From assembly GCF_012489685.1 (NCBI RefSeq), contig NC_080045.1, forward strand, positions 15,542,901 to 15,606,900: a stretch of 64,000 nt of DNA. The letters run 5' to 3'. Of this stretch, positions 51,871 to 62,628 are shown in pieces; position 1 is the first letter of the stretch; the number at the start of each line of letters is the position of its first letter. The translations under genes were made by a program, and so were the position numbers. The notes beneath the pieces are model-generated. The model ran no database searches. It had not been told where the DNA came from and saw only the letters and a list, made by a program, of their open reading frames with translations. Source of the stretch: Lotus japonicus (lineage: Eukaryota > Streptophyta > Magnoliopsida > Fabales > Fabaceae).

Positions 51871-54800
51871 TCAATCTTCTCCAAGGTCTATAAAGACATT
51901 CTCTTGAGGACCACCCGTAGGATCAATCCAAGCATTCAATTCTGCCGTAAATGTAGCCAAACGCGCCGCATACGGGAAGATCCATTGGTCGGTGGGTTCT
52001 TTGGCCAAAAACGGCCATTGGGGAGCTATTGTTGGCATAGGATGTCCCGGCTTAAGCTTTAGCTACATTTGAGAGTATAGCAATAAAGTTAGATAAGAAC
52101 AAAGTGGCTGAGTACAAAGTATACTAATTTAACGTGACAAGCGAGTGTAAGGTACTTCATAAAAGTTATACCTGAACAAAGTGGTTGGTGACGTGACCAA
52201 CTGCTATAACGGGATGTACTTCCGGTGGGGCGCCTCCTCTCAATGGCAGATAAGTGTAACAACCTTTTAGTGAAATGGAGATGAAGACAACTTGCAACCT
52301 CGTAGCAATGAGGTACCCCATCTCCGGTAGAGACATCCACTTGTCTTCCGTTGCAATTGTACCAATCGGAAGGATGAGACGATTTTGTAGAGACTGAACC
52401 CTCTCATAACCAAATATGTTGCTATAGTAAGCGGTATTCTTTGAGAGTTCTACAAGCAACTCTTCCCTAATCAAAGCCCAACCGTCTTGACCTATGTCGG
52501 GTCTGAACAATGCAGCAACTGATCTATAACCACAATTACCATCTGCAATAACATCTATGACTTTTTCTATATATTGATGGAAGAAAGATGGCAAATCATC
52601 CAAGTATATGCTGGTGGAGGACTGCTTGCTCTTCTTAGACTTCTTGCTTCGAGGACAAGAGACTTTGTTAGGTGTTGGCTTGAGGCTATTGTTAACATGT
52701 TCCCAATAACAAGGATCACGTTGTAAGGATGGTTTTTGTTGACTAGGTGGTTTACTCTCCATAGCCTTGGACGAGCGCTTGGGCTTTATCTTCACTTGAG
52801 GAGGACACAGTGAACTACTAGAAGGACAATATAGCTCTTTTACCTTCCTCCTTAGCATACTTTGGCCCGCAACATCCAAAGTGTTGAAATAAGCGGTCAA
52901 GCCATCAATCTCTGACTTGAGGTCTCCTTGGTTTGAGGCTTGACTCCCAATGGGTACATGGTCCCAACCAAGTATCTTCCAGAAAGTATGGATTGCCTCA
53001 TACGGAATTCTATCATAACTATGAAGTGCACACGCACAAGGAAGCCCATGGGTAACTTGGAATGCGCATCCACAACCATCACGCATCACTCTGTTCTGTT
53101 CATCTTCCATGAGTTGCATGGCCTTTCTGGACACAAATCCCCTGATATTTGTATACATGGGCGACTTGAAACGATGTTCTACAAGGTTGATACTGCGCTC
53201 AAATGATGCCTTGATTTCATTGTGTCGTACAGTGGTCAACCTATCCACTGCATCCCACGAGGCGCACAAGTCACCTCTGCCGTCTTTCAGCATCCTCTTC
53301 AAGGTTGAGTGTGCACTTTCAGCCCTGCATACAAAAGATCATACTCTATCAATTTCTGCTAATAAAGCAAGACTATGAAATGAAAGATCACAACCAATAA
53401 AGTGTGCATTGTACCTGTTACTCGTTGTAGTTCCAAAATGCAACACAGAATTGGTCCACGCACTCACAAATTTCTCCTTGTGCTTTACCCATGTAGTAGA
53501 AATGTAGGATATGAAATCTGGGAAGTCCTTACACATGACACACATTTCCTTCCATTCCTCATCAAATTGTTCCACTGTTTCAGCATAAATCAGGCATTTC
53601 CAGTTCTCCATCACTGAAAGGGCAAAATCATCCGTGCCAATCAACACTTTGCACTTTGCCTCCACATTCTTGTTTATGTGGAACCGGCATAATAAATTGG
53701 TACAATTGGGAAGACATTGCTTAACAGCACTCAGTAAAGCCAAATCTCTGTCAGTCACAATCACTTGAGGTAATCTGGCATCATTGGCAATAAGAGACTT
53801 CATGCACTCCAAGGCCCAAACATAGTCAATTGTGTGCTCCCTAACTATGTAGCAAAATGCTATGGAGAAAGTCAACCCCGTAGAAGTGAGACCAACCATT
53901 TCAAGCAAGGGGATCTGATATCTGTTTGTCTTGTACGTGCAATCCATGATGACCACATGAGGGAATGTGTTGAAGAGTCTGACCGCATCAGGATGAGCCC
54001 AAAAGAGATCCCTAATCTCACTTGAATCAGCTTGTTGCCTTTCAAAGTGAACATACTTGGCTTCTACCAACTTCTTCATCAAATGTTGCATTTCTGTCAA
54101 TGGTCCCCTCTCCTCTTTTTTAAACCTTTTGTTGCAACTGTAAACTTGAGTGATTGTAGTCAAGTTACTTGGATTGTTTTCCTTCAATGCCGCTAGTATT
54201 TGTCTCGGTGGAGTCCAAGTACTAGTCATGGTGCCCACAAGCCCCTTCTCTTCCTCTGTTAGTCGACCAACGTAGGGGTGTCCAACTAGTGATTTAGCTG
54301 GTTCATGGTTGTGTTTACCATCCATCACTTTCAGCCACCACATTCTATCACCCTTCGTAGGTCGTCCTTTGAGATTAAACTTACAATCAGTCTTTTGTGA
54401 TGCGGTCTTTTTGTACTTGAATGTATTCGGGTCCTTGTATGGCCTGTAAATACCATGCTTCGCACACTTAATAGTAACAAATACCTTTCCTCCACTTATA
54501 GCATAGTCAGACCTTGCAATCACCAGCACATAACCATTCGCCTTTCCAACATTCTTAGCCCATTGTTCAAGCTCATCACGAGTATCAAATATCTGTTCAA
54601 TGATAACATATTGCTTTAGAAATAAAACATCCTACCAACCATCACTAATTATTCAATGATCATCACATCATTTTCCAAATACATAGTAGTATGTTCCAAC
54701 AAAAATTATTCAATGAATACCTGGTCAGTTGTAAATAAATGTGTGGCGTCCACGCTTATACGAGGGGGCACCCACGGAATGATATTGCTAGGAGGCTCAA

Positions 54801-54876
54801 CATTCCCAGAACCGCATGCGGCATCGCATGCGGCATCAACCAGTAAATCTTCTTCATATAGGTACGGTTCAGTCAT
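51871..54876 (-). CDS. MULE transposase fused to an OTU cysteine-protease domain
   Basis: Four exons (54721-54876, 53415-54592, 52172-53324, 51871-52062) give 892 aa. Parts in order: FAR1/WRKY-GCM1-type zinc finger (Cys95, Cys122, His146, His148); MULE catalytic core with Asp269 (VIMDCTYK), Asp333 (VIVTDRD) and Glu447 (SNRAES, across an exon junction); CRFHINKN between the second and third acidic residues; SWIM-like finger CGC..CACALH (529-546); a Lys/Ser-rich linker; then an OTU fold with DGNC (Asp706, Cys709) and His826 in TNHF. All catalytic residues are present. The transposase cuts and joins the TIRs; the OTU part resembles a deubiquitinase and might stabilise the protein or chromatin partners (inference). 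The start MTEPYLYEED lies 29 bp from the nearest palindrome. Confidence 0.92.
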
Positions 54877-54904
54877 TCAGCCTGCATGTAACAAACTGCA
54901 ACTG

Positions 54905-55010
54905 GTTAACTACTTCGGACATTGGGATTCCGAACTCGTTCGGATACAGACAATCCGAACTCGTTCGGATAAAGACAATCCGAATTCGTTCGGATACAGA
55001 CAATCCGTAT
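54905..55010. repeat. TTCGGA/TCCGAA cluster in the transposase promoter
   Basis: Four near-identical 24-bp steps of TTCGGATA.AGACAATCCGAA follow CTTCGGACATTGGGATTCCG. It lies immediately upstream of the transposase ATG (54874-54876). Confidence 0.8.
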
Positions 55011-55394
55011 CAAGCTCGACAGCATCAGAATACAACCAAACAATGGTGGTGCAAAACGAACTTCCAACAAACAACAATGAAATGTAACTACAATGATAAG
55101 TAAAGCAGGATATGAAGGGGGAGAGAAATGAAACTTACCAGAAGGAACTTGGTAGCAAGGTGGAACTTGGAAGGAGATGGTGGTTGAGGGTGGAGCAAGT
55201 GGAACTTGGAAGGAGATGGTGGTGAGGGGGAGGAAAACAAACGTGGAGGAAGAAGAGGAAGAGTGGTGGTGGTGGAGTTTTTTGAATCTGATTGTAATGG
55301 GGGGGTGGTGATGGGGTTGGTGGTGGATGAGTAATGGTGATGGAGTTGGTGGTGGAGGAGTAATGGTGCTCAAAAGGTGGCAGTGTGCGACAGG

Positions 55395-55555
55395 TTTTCG
55401 GATTCAACGAATCCGAAGTACTTCGGATTGTACGAATCCGAAGTACTTCGGATTGTACGTTTCCGAATTATGTCTGTCGTTTAAGTGTCAGATTCAACAA
55501 GGTATTATTCGAAACTTTGGATTCCGAAGTGTTACGGATACCCGGTGTCCGAAAG
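55395..55555. repeat. TTCGGA/TCCGAA palindrome cluster, right end
   Basis: A 25-bp step AATCCGAAGTACTTCGGATTGTACG is repeated twice, with more diverged pairs up to TGTCCGAAAGG. It lies within 30-230 bp of the right TIR, mirroring the left-end cluster. Confidence 0.8.
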
Positions 55556-55582
55556 GGTAGTTCTGGCATTTTTTAAAAAATC

Positions 55583-55624
55583 TGGGGTGCCATTTCTAAG
55601 CCCTGGGGTGCCAAATCCAGGGCT
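55583..55624 (-). repeat. Right TIR of the MULE
   Basis: Read on the minus strand it begins AGCCCTGGATTTGGCACCCC. It pairs with 45521-45562 with two mismatches. The 11-bp TSD follows at 55625-55635. Confidence 0.9.
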
Positions 55625-55742
55625 CATTTGAATGGTGCCTTATAAAATAGTTCGTGGGTATTCTCAAATGACTAGGCACCAACTAGATGGTACCATTCAA
55701 ATGGTGCCTTATCTTAGTTAGTGGTTAGAGATAAGAAAAAAC

Positions 55743-55759
55743 AAATGGTACCATGCAAA
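55743..55759. repeat. Right end of the MITE-like element split by the MULE
   Basis: AAATGGTACCATGCAAA, the exact reverse complement of 45398-45414. Confidence 0.55.
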
Positions 55760-56304
55760 TGGGCCAGTTTTCAACCACAAAAACTAACTTCAAAGTGAAT
55801 TAACTTAGCATCATGGACCAATCTACCTATGATTTATGATTCCATTTGAAGCTAAAGACTTCCATGCCTACTGAAGTAGCAGGTATACAATTACCCAAGC
55901 ACAGGAAAGTTACTATTTTCAAATACAAGCAGAGCCAAGTTACTATTTCATCTCCTTCTCTTTATATTTGTAAAACATACAGTTGATCTGTGACTAAACT
56001 GAAAGATAAAGAACTGCTGAACACTTTCTTCTACCAAACGTTACCCCGTTCTTTCATACTCTTGGAAAATGAACACAACATTCAAATCTTCACTTATCTA
56101 TGATGTCAAAACCTATTCATAGTGTTGCATATTTGCCTATAGCAATGAGTAAACCAAACAAAGGCCCATTTGCGCCATACACTTTCATAAATTGACATGT
56201 ACAACATCAAAACAACAAAAGAAATACAACACTTACATGAGAATAGACTATCTAAGACTGACAGGAAGATAAATCCATCTGAGGGTGCATGCAGTACTTA
56301 GCAG
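55760..56304. other. Intergenic, no gene recognised
   Basis: AT-rich sequence between the MULE target and a hAT element. Its last 8 bases are the hAT TSD CTTAGCAG. Confidence 0.4.
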
Positions 56305-57834
56305 CAGGGGCGGACCCACATTAGACTGAGGGGGTTCAGTTGAACCCCCTGAAAGAAAAAAAATTCTACTGACCCCCTTGTATAATTATTTTTTTGAACC
56401 CCTGAAAATTTTAATTTGCACCCAGACCCTCTCTCTCACACTCACTACTCAGCTCTCACCCTCTAGGTCAAGCACGCACACACGCACCAGTGCACCACCG
56501 GCCACCATCACGGCACCAGTCAGCACCACGCTACTGCTCCACACAATATACCAGCCGGCCTCTACCTAAATCTAACTCTCTCAATCAAGACTCTGTCTTT
56601 TTGTCTCTAACTTTTCATCGGGTTTCCCCATTCACCAGCTCGATCCATAGGTTCGTTCTCCTGGTCCTCTTTGTTACTCTATTTCTCAATTCTCTCTGTT
56701 TTTCAGCTTTTGATTTGAGTACATAGCTATGGAATTCTGCGATTCGCATTCCGCTTTCTGGGTAATCGATTTTTGCTGTTTTAGAATTGGGATTTTGGGG
56801 TGTGTGTTTGGATTGGGCTTGTTTGTTGGGGAATCTTGGAGAGGGATTTGCAGTGGGCGGTGGCTCCTGTGTTGATGAGGATTTTATGGTTTATTTTGTA
56901 TTCGTGAGAAAGTTGAAATTTTTCATGGGATTGAATAATGAATATTATATGCGTATTGTATGCATTGAGGGAATAGTGAAGGTTCATGGGATTGAATAAT
57001 GAATATTATAGAAATGCTTCTGTTTTTAGGGAAGAAGCTGTGAATCCAGTGGAAATTTTTGAACTGGTAAAGGTGAAGGCTTGGACCTGGTTACGTGCAA
57101 AAAATAGTAGCTTTATTCATTCTTTTGCTGAATGGCTTAATGAACCTATGGAATGCATTGATGATACTTAAAGTATTTGGTTGAAGGTATGGATGAAGGT
57201 CCTGAGTGTGGATTAAAGCTAAAAAGGGTGCATGTGTATACTCTGTGTTCGAATGGCTGCAGAATTTGAAGGAGAGCATAACTCAGATTTGATGTGGGTT
57301 CACATACTGCAGTTATTTGGCAGGTTGTAGAGAGGATCAAAGTGTTGGCTGCAGGGTGTGTTTTATTGTCATGATGCCATTGAATTTTATATGGCTGGTT
57401 AGGCTGTGATATTAATTATAGTGGACGAAGTGGTGGTATGCACGGTAGGGACTTGCTATTGTGTCTGCATAAGTATTAAGGTGGTTTTCTTGCAAGGTGC
57501 GGTTTACGCAATAAGTTTTGTTTGTGGTGGAATTAAATTCAGCTATGAATTGACACCAATAAATGACGATTACACTCAAATGGAGATGGCTACTGCTACA
57601 CTAAAGTCTTTCCTTTAAGAAGATGGTGGGATATCATTAGTATATGGTTCATGTATTGCTGTATTTTTTGTCGCACTTATCTTATTTCCTTCATTTCCTT
57701 ACTTGTATTTTGTTCTCTTGGCTTCTTCCGTTCTTGTTATTACCTGGCTCAATTTAAGGTAAGTCTTTGGTATACCGATGTGTTCATTTGAAAAATTTGA
57801 ACCCTCTGACCCTGGGGTCCTGGATCCGGCACTG
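56305..57834. mobile_element. hAT-family element without transposase
   Basis: 1530 bp with ends CAGGGGCGGACCCA and (reversed) CAGTGCCGGATCCA, matching at 11 of 14 positions, and a perfect 8-bp TSD CTTAGCAG (56297-56304 and 57835-57842). Subterminal GTTGAACCCCCTGA and GAACCCTCTGACCC also pair roughly. The 1.4-kb interior has short frames (for example 57406-57618) but no hAT transposase or BED finger. The interior is not TE-like in an obvious way and might be captured DNA. No source is recognised. Confidence 0.85.
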
Positions 57835-57842
57835 CTTAGCAG

Positions 57843-59233
57843 CTTTGATTCCCTAAACTTCATCTACCAGCCAAAACACTTTCCAGTGTATCATGGTTCA
57901 TGATGACCAACCAGACACTATCCTTTTTCCTTCTCTCAGAATCTGGTCCATTAAACATAAGTAAAACTAAATATTTCCCCTTTTATTGTAAATCATGATT
58001 AAAGCATCATATAAACATATAAAAGAAGAGAATAATAAATTTTCAAAAATCACAGTCATTGTCATAATAAAAGATGTCATACAAGCACCAAAATAGACAA
58101 TGTTGTTCCAATTCCATAAAATCCGGCAATCAATTATATTTTTCTGACCACAAGTGAGGAAAAGCTAGAACTTTTAGGCAGACCCACCCTCCACTTGTTT
58201 GGGATTATTTCTAAAAAAACGAGGAGATGAAAACGAGGGACTTTGGTGTAATCCTCCAAAACCCTCCTTGCTTAATTTGTATATCATTTAAAACCTGCCC
58301 CCAATTTGGAGGATTTAAACATTCAAAATAAGCAAAACCCTTCAACGTCAAAAACCCTAACTTCCAATAATAGAGAAAAATAGAATAGCACAGACCTTGT
58401 TGCCATGGTGGAAGGGTAAGGGGCGAGAGCGGAGGGCGAAAATGGAGGCAGGAGTGGTAGTTAAGCGCCAACTTAGAATATGGACTTGAAGTGACAACCA
58501 TTATGGACTCCAACTTGTAAATACAAGTTTTGTCATTCATTTACATGTTTTTCATTCAAACATTGATATTTTATCTTAGTGAGACCCAGGGACTTCTCCC
58601 TCACATTGGTACATACTAAAGTGTCATAGCATCTTCTACAGATACTCCCCTCTCTGCGGTCCATCAACACCATCGCCATCCTCTAGGTACTCATAAGGTT
58701 GATTTTGATTTCAGAGGAAAGAGTTTGTGATCGAGTGGGAACGGGAAAAGGAAGTAACGTGAGGTGTTTTTTCAAAAGAGGTTCACATCTTAACCATTCA
58801 TTTAATTCTAAGGTTAAAAATCATTCTTTTTACTCTCACATAAAAAAAATACTCTCACTAGATACATCATCTCCCTATACAATGACGGAGGGAGGTTAAA
58901 CTTTAAAGAGTATGAGGGCACGTGTCCTCACTTGGTTTAAAAAAAATCATTAGAAAAAAAATTGAGTAGTAAAAGTATGTGATATTTTATGACATCTTTG
59001 GTAAAAAATGTTCTCACTTATGTTTCACATTGCTAAATGTGCTACTTGAGTAGTAAAAGTACGTGGTTTTTTATGATTCATTTGGAAAAAATTGCTCTCA
59101 CTCGTGTTCTTATTCACAAAAAATGTCTTCACTTCTAATAATATATGCTAATTTTTTTTTAATTTATATTTCATATTGCTCCCACAACATCAAAATTCGA
59201 CAAAAATAAAATATTACGTAATGTGACAATTAT
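57843..59233. other. Intergenic, no gene recognised
   Basis: AT-rich, with duplicated TTGAGTAGTAAAAGTA..TGTGATATTTTATGA-like segments near 58962-59080. No domain or bounded transposon was found. Confidence 0.35.
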
Positions 59234-59812
59234 GTGATTATGGTGTTATTAAATAAATTTTGGGCTCACCCAGATATGGCTACAGCTTTGGATTTTATGC
59301 TGCATTCCTGGCAACCCCCTGAAGAAGGCTTCATCAAGTGCAACTCTGATGGCAGCTATAGAGAGGAGAGTCAAGTTATGGGAAGTGGAGGAGTATTGCG
59401 TGACCATCGAGGTAAGTGGTTGGGTGGTTTTTATTCAAAGGTTCCTGATAATCCTTTGGCCAGTCCGTTCATGGCTGAGGCATGTGCTCTCCGCGACGTT
59501 TTGCGCCTTGCTTGGGATCAAGGGCATCGAAAGATTCGCTGTGAAACTGATTGTGCGAACCTGGTATCCACTTTGGAAGACGGTGACAACCTCCATCTCC
59601 ACTCTGCATACTCAGTCTTGTTCTCTATCAAGGAGCTCTTGACAAGAAATTGGCTGGTGACTCTGAATGTGATCTCTAGGGAGTGCAACAAAGCTGTTGA
59701 TTATTTGGCCAAGCTTGGTGCTGCTGCTGCTACGACAGATTTCTGGGTTTTAAACCAACCAGATGTAGAGCTGGAAGTCCTTTTAATTAAGGACTCCGAC
59801 GTTGCTAGTTAG
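59234..59812 (+). CDS. RNase H-like protein of LINE origin
   Basis: An open frame of 192 codons. The segment WQPPEEGFIKCNSDGSY opens an RNase H domain of the RVT_3 type. The catalytic set is visible: Asp39, Glu82 (FMAEACALRDVL), Asp106 (CETDCANLV) and Asp156 (NKAVDYLAKLG), with GSGGVLRDHRGKWLGG between. It ends soon after, and an A-run follows about 40 bp beyond the stop, as expected for the 3' end of a 5'-truncated LINE. No reverse transcriptase precedes it. It may be a truncated LINE or one of the stand-alone RNase H-like plant genes derived from LINEs. The true start could lie at a later Met (position 15 or 22). Confidence 0.75.
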   Translation: MIMVLLNKFWAHPDMATALDFMLHSWQPPEEGFIKCNSDGSYREESQVMGSGGVLRDHRGKWLGGFYSKVPDNPLASPFMAEACALRDVLRLAWDQGHRKIRCETDCANLVSTLEDGDNLHLHSAYSVLFSIKELLTRNWLVTLNVISRECNKAVDYLAKLGAAAATTDFWVLNQPDVELEVLLIKDSDVAS

Positions 59813-60540
59813 TTTTATCGTTTTTGCGTTAATTTTCAGATGTATTAAAAAAAATTGATATTGAACAATCGAAAATATGTTGACCAACATTTCTACATAC
59901 TCTTCAAATTGATCATCTCAATTCTCAAATCAAAATTGTATATCATGCATTTTCTTATATGAAATTCTTGTATTTGTTTCTGCTGTTATAAATTTTGACA
60001 TGTTTACTAGATTTATATAGTTAACATTCATAAAAGGATACGCAAATTTTGCGTAATAATAGGAATGAAATTTTAATATAAGAGAATATATTATCATATT
60101 TTTTTGGTACAAATAAGAGGATATATTACTACGGGTGTCATGTAAGTGAGATCTTATTGTAATTTTTTTTTATTTATAGCGATTTGATCTAAACATAATC
60201 AACGGGTAATAATGGGTAATATTTAGGGATTTAGTGATCGGTTCTTTTATAAAATACGAAAAAAATCTTTATATGATAAAATTAGTCAAATTTAGAGTGA
60301 TATTCAATTTCGTAGTATAAGTTAATATTTAAAAGAAATATTTTTTTATGGTATTTACTATTTACTTATGTCAAATGTTAGTCAAATTAGTCATCAAATA
60401 AAACACCAATCAATTATGCTCCAATTGATGTTTTATCGGACCGACCCACATTTTATTCGTCTAACTTAAACGATATCTAACATAATAACCACATAAGTAT
60501 TTTCTTGTTTTAGGACTAAATAATTGATCGCTTACGCTTG
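59813..60540. other. AT-rich intergenic
   Basis: No gene or bounded element recognised apart from the short A-run near 59848, the probable tail of the LINE fragment. Confidence 0.4.
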
Positions 60541-60590
60541 ACCCGTTTGGTGGTTAGGACATGATATGATAGAATATGATATGTGAACAT

Positions 60591-61359
60591 TTATGTTGCA
60601 TGGATACGGGTACGGTACCGGTACCGGGTACGGGTACGGTACCGGTACCGGGTACGGGTACGGGGTACGACATTTATTGAAAAACTAGGGTACGGGTACG
60701 CCAGTTATATATATTTATATAAATATATATATATATATATATAAATAGAAATAAAATGTTTTCTACCACAATATTATTAATTAAAAATATCAAATCTCCT
60801 AATGGTCAATACTTATATGAAAAACCAACATAAAAACCATCACAACCTAATGAAAATCATCAAAAGAATATGTAATACCTTAACATATATCTTCAAACAC
60901 ATACCGTCATAGATAATCTTAAGATTGAAGAAACATAACATAAGATTGAGTAACATTGAAGAGACATAACATAAGATTGTTCAACATAGACAGTAACACA
61001 AATTAAAATAGTGCAAAAGAGACAATACGATTGTTCAACACAACAAAACAATTAAACGATAGATTGTTCAACAACCAACAGTACAAAATCAAAGCTCTCT
61101 CAAACAGTAATGGTGTCATCATTCCCTTCTCCATCATCAGTGAACAAAAACGAGGTAGTTTTGAACAATTTTTTTTTTTAAAAAAAAGTATCCGGAGTAC
61201 CCACGGGCGTACCCAAACCTACCCGTGGCGTACCCAAAAACGTACCCCAGTTTTTTTTTTTGGGTGGACTTGGGTACGTACCAGGTACGTACCCACGGCG
61301 TACCCATGGCGTACCCGGTACAGGTACAATGCGATTTTTGGAGTACCCATGCATCATAG
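60591..61359. mobile_element. hAT MITE rich in GGTACC/GTACCC, inside element A
   Basis: 769 bp flanked by a perfect 8-bp TSD GTGAACAT (60583-60590 and 61360-61367). Terminal repeats TATGTTGCATGGATAC and TATGATGCATGGGTAC (reversed) match imperfectly. The subterminal parts are dense arrays of ACGGGTACGGTACCGGT on the left and GTACCCACGGCGTACCC on the right, able to pair with each other. Element B has an intact empty site at the matching position. Confidence 0.85.
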
Positions 61360-61899
61360 GTGAACATGATAGCAACAAGATATGAGAAGAGCAGGATAGA
61401 CTTTTATCATATCCTGTGTTTGAGGTGCACATGATAAGAACCTGATATTATAAGGAAAAATTGTATCAAATTTTTATTTGAATAGAAAATACATTTAAAA
61501 ATTGACCATTCTATTAAATTTAACTTTTTACATTTCCATGAATGAGTCTATATTTTAAAATAACTAACTCAATTTAAGTTTTATTAATTAACCTATTTTA
61601 TTGTTTTGATGCAGTTAACCAATTAGTTTTCACTTAATTGTGACATATGATAATTAACAATAAAATTTAGCTAAATTAAGAATATTATTATTTTAAAAGT
61701 ACTTTATATTTAAATTATAATTTTTTTTGAAATTAAATTATAAATTATTATATAAGCAGATAAATAATTTTAAATAATAGGAGATGAAAATAGAAAATTA
61801 GTCTATTATAACTATTAAAAAAATAATATATGTAACTAATTGGTTTTCACTTAATTGTGACCCGTGATAAACAATAAAAATTAACTAAATTATAAATAT

Positions 61900-62037
61900 A
61901 TCTCCGAATGATAGCTCAAGTGGTAAGAGCTAGGGACATAAAAGTTGGGTGGGGTGAGGGCGAAGGGTCCCGGGTTCGAACCCGGAGAGATACTAATTTA
62001 CTAACATTTCTAACAACTAACATTTGCCTATAAAAAA
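61900..62037 (+). mobile_element. tRNA-derived SINE, inside element A
   Basis: 138 bp with A box (TAGCTCAAGTGGTAAGAGC) and B box (GGGTTCGAACCC) at tRNA-like spacing, a 3' tail TATAAAAAAA, and a 17-bp TSD (61883-61899 and 62038-62054) that differs at one base. It is the same family as the copy at 37096-37240. Confidence 0.9.
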
Positions 62038-62628
62038 AACTAAATTACAAATATTATTATTTCAAAAGTACTTTATATTTAAATTATTATATAAGTAGAT
62101 AAATAATTTTTAAATAATAGGAGATGAAAATATTAAATTAGTCTATTACTATTAATAAATCAATATTTGTAAGTGAGTAGCCTATTTTACTATTTATGAA
62201 TAATATTTTTTATTTTTTATTTTAGTTAAATTAATATTTTATATTCATTTATTAATATTATTATAAATTATAAATTTTATAATACTAAAATAAATTAATT
62301 TGGAGTTAGGATATTGAAAGAAAATATATAACTGATATCTTATCTTGTAATAATAAGTTTTATCTTAACTCCCCTCTTAGGATAATTTTACACATCAGAG
62401 ACATGATATGATAGAGATAAAATAGTGTTATCATATCCTGCTGACGCAATAAAAAAAATAACAACATAATATGATTATTATAATCATATTATATCATATC
62501 ATGTCCTGACCATCAAACGGGTAATAACAAAATTGAATATTCACCCAATATGTAAACATCTTTATGCATTAAATTGATATCCCAATTTTAAACTAGGTAT
62601 AATATCATTGACTTCAATGAAAATCTAA

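Larger units (their letters stand above)
45521..55624. mobile_element. Mutator-like element with PMD, OB-fold and transposase-OTU genes
   Basis: 10,104 bp with 42-bp TIRs and an 11-bp direct repeat CATTTGAATGG at both edges (45510-45520 and 55625-55635), as expected for MULEs. Layout: plus-strand PMD gene (47924-50122) on the left; minus-strand HROB-like gene (50428-51273) and transposase-OTU gene (51871-54876) on the right; an AGP-like ORF (46691-47017) in the PMD leader intron. The PMD gene converges on the other two near 50.2-50.4 kb. All three main frames are intact, so the element may be autonomous. TTCGGA/TCCGAA palindrome clusters mark both ends and two internal promoters. Confidence 0.9.
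60541..62522 (+). mobile_element. Harbinger-like non-autonomous element A with nested insertions
   Basis: The ends ACCCGTTTGGTGGTTAGGAC and (reversed) ACCCGTTTGATGGTCAGGAC are TIRs. The body matches element B (62629-63678) in inverse orientation. Removing the hAT MITE (60591-61359 plus its 8-bp TSD) and the SINE (61900-62037 plus its 17-bp TSD) leaves 1050 bp, the same length as B. The interior carries a tandem pair of AAAATTA..TATATTTAAATTAT units seen also in B. The TSD at its ends is not clear. Confidence 0.8.

Noticed and set aside
61900..62037. Possible tRNA gene from A and B boxes.
   Set aside because: The cloverleaf is incomplete and a TSD and A-rich tail flank it, so it is a SINE. 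The same applies to 37096-37240.
60541..62522. A TSD for element A (TAA on the right side).
   Set aside because: The left side does not carry a matching triplet, so the TSD is left undefined for this copy.
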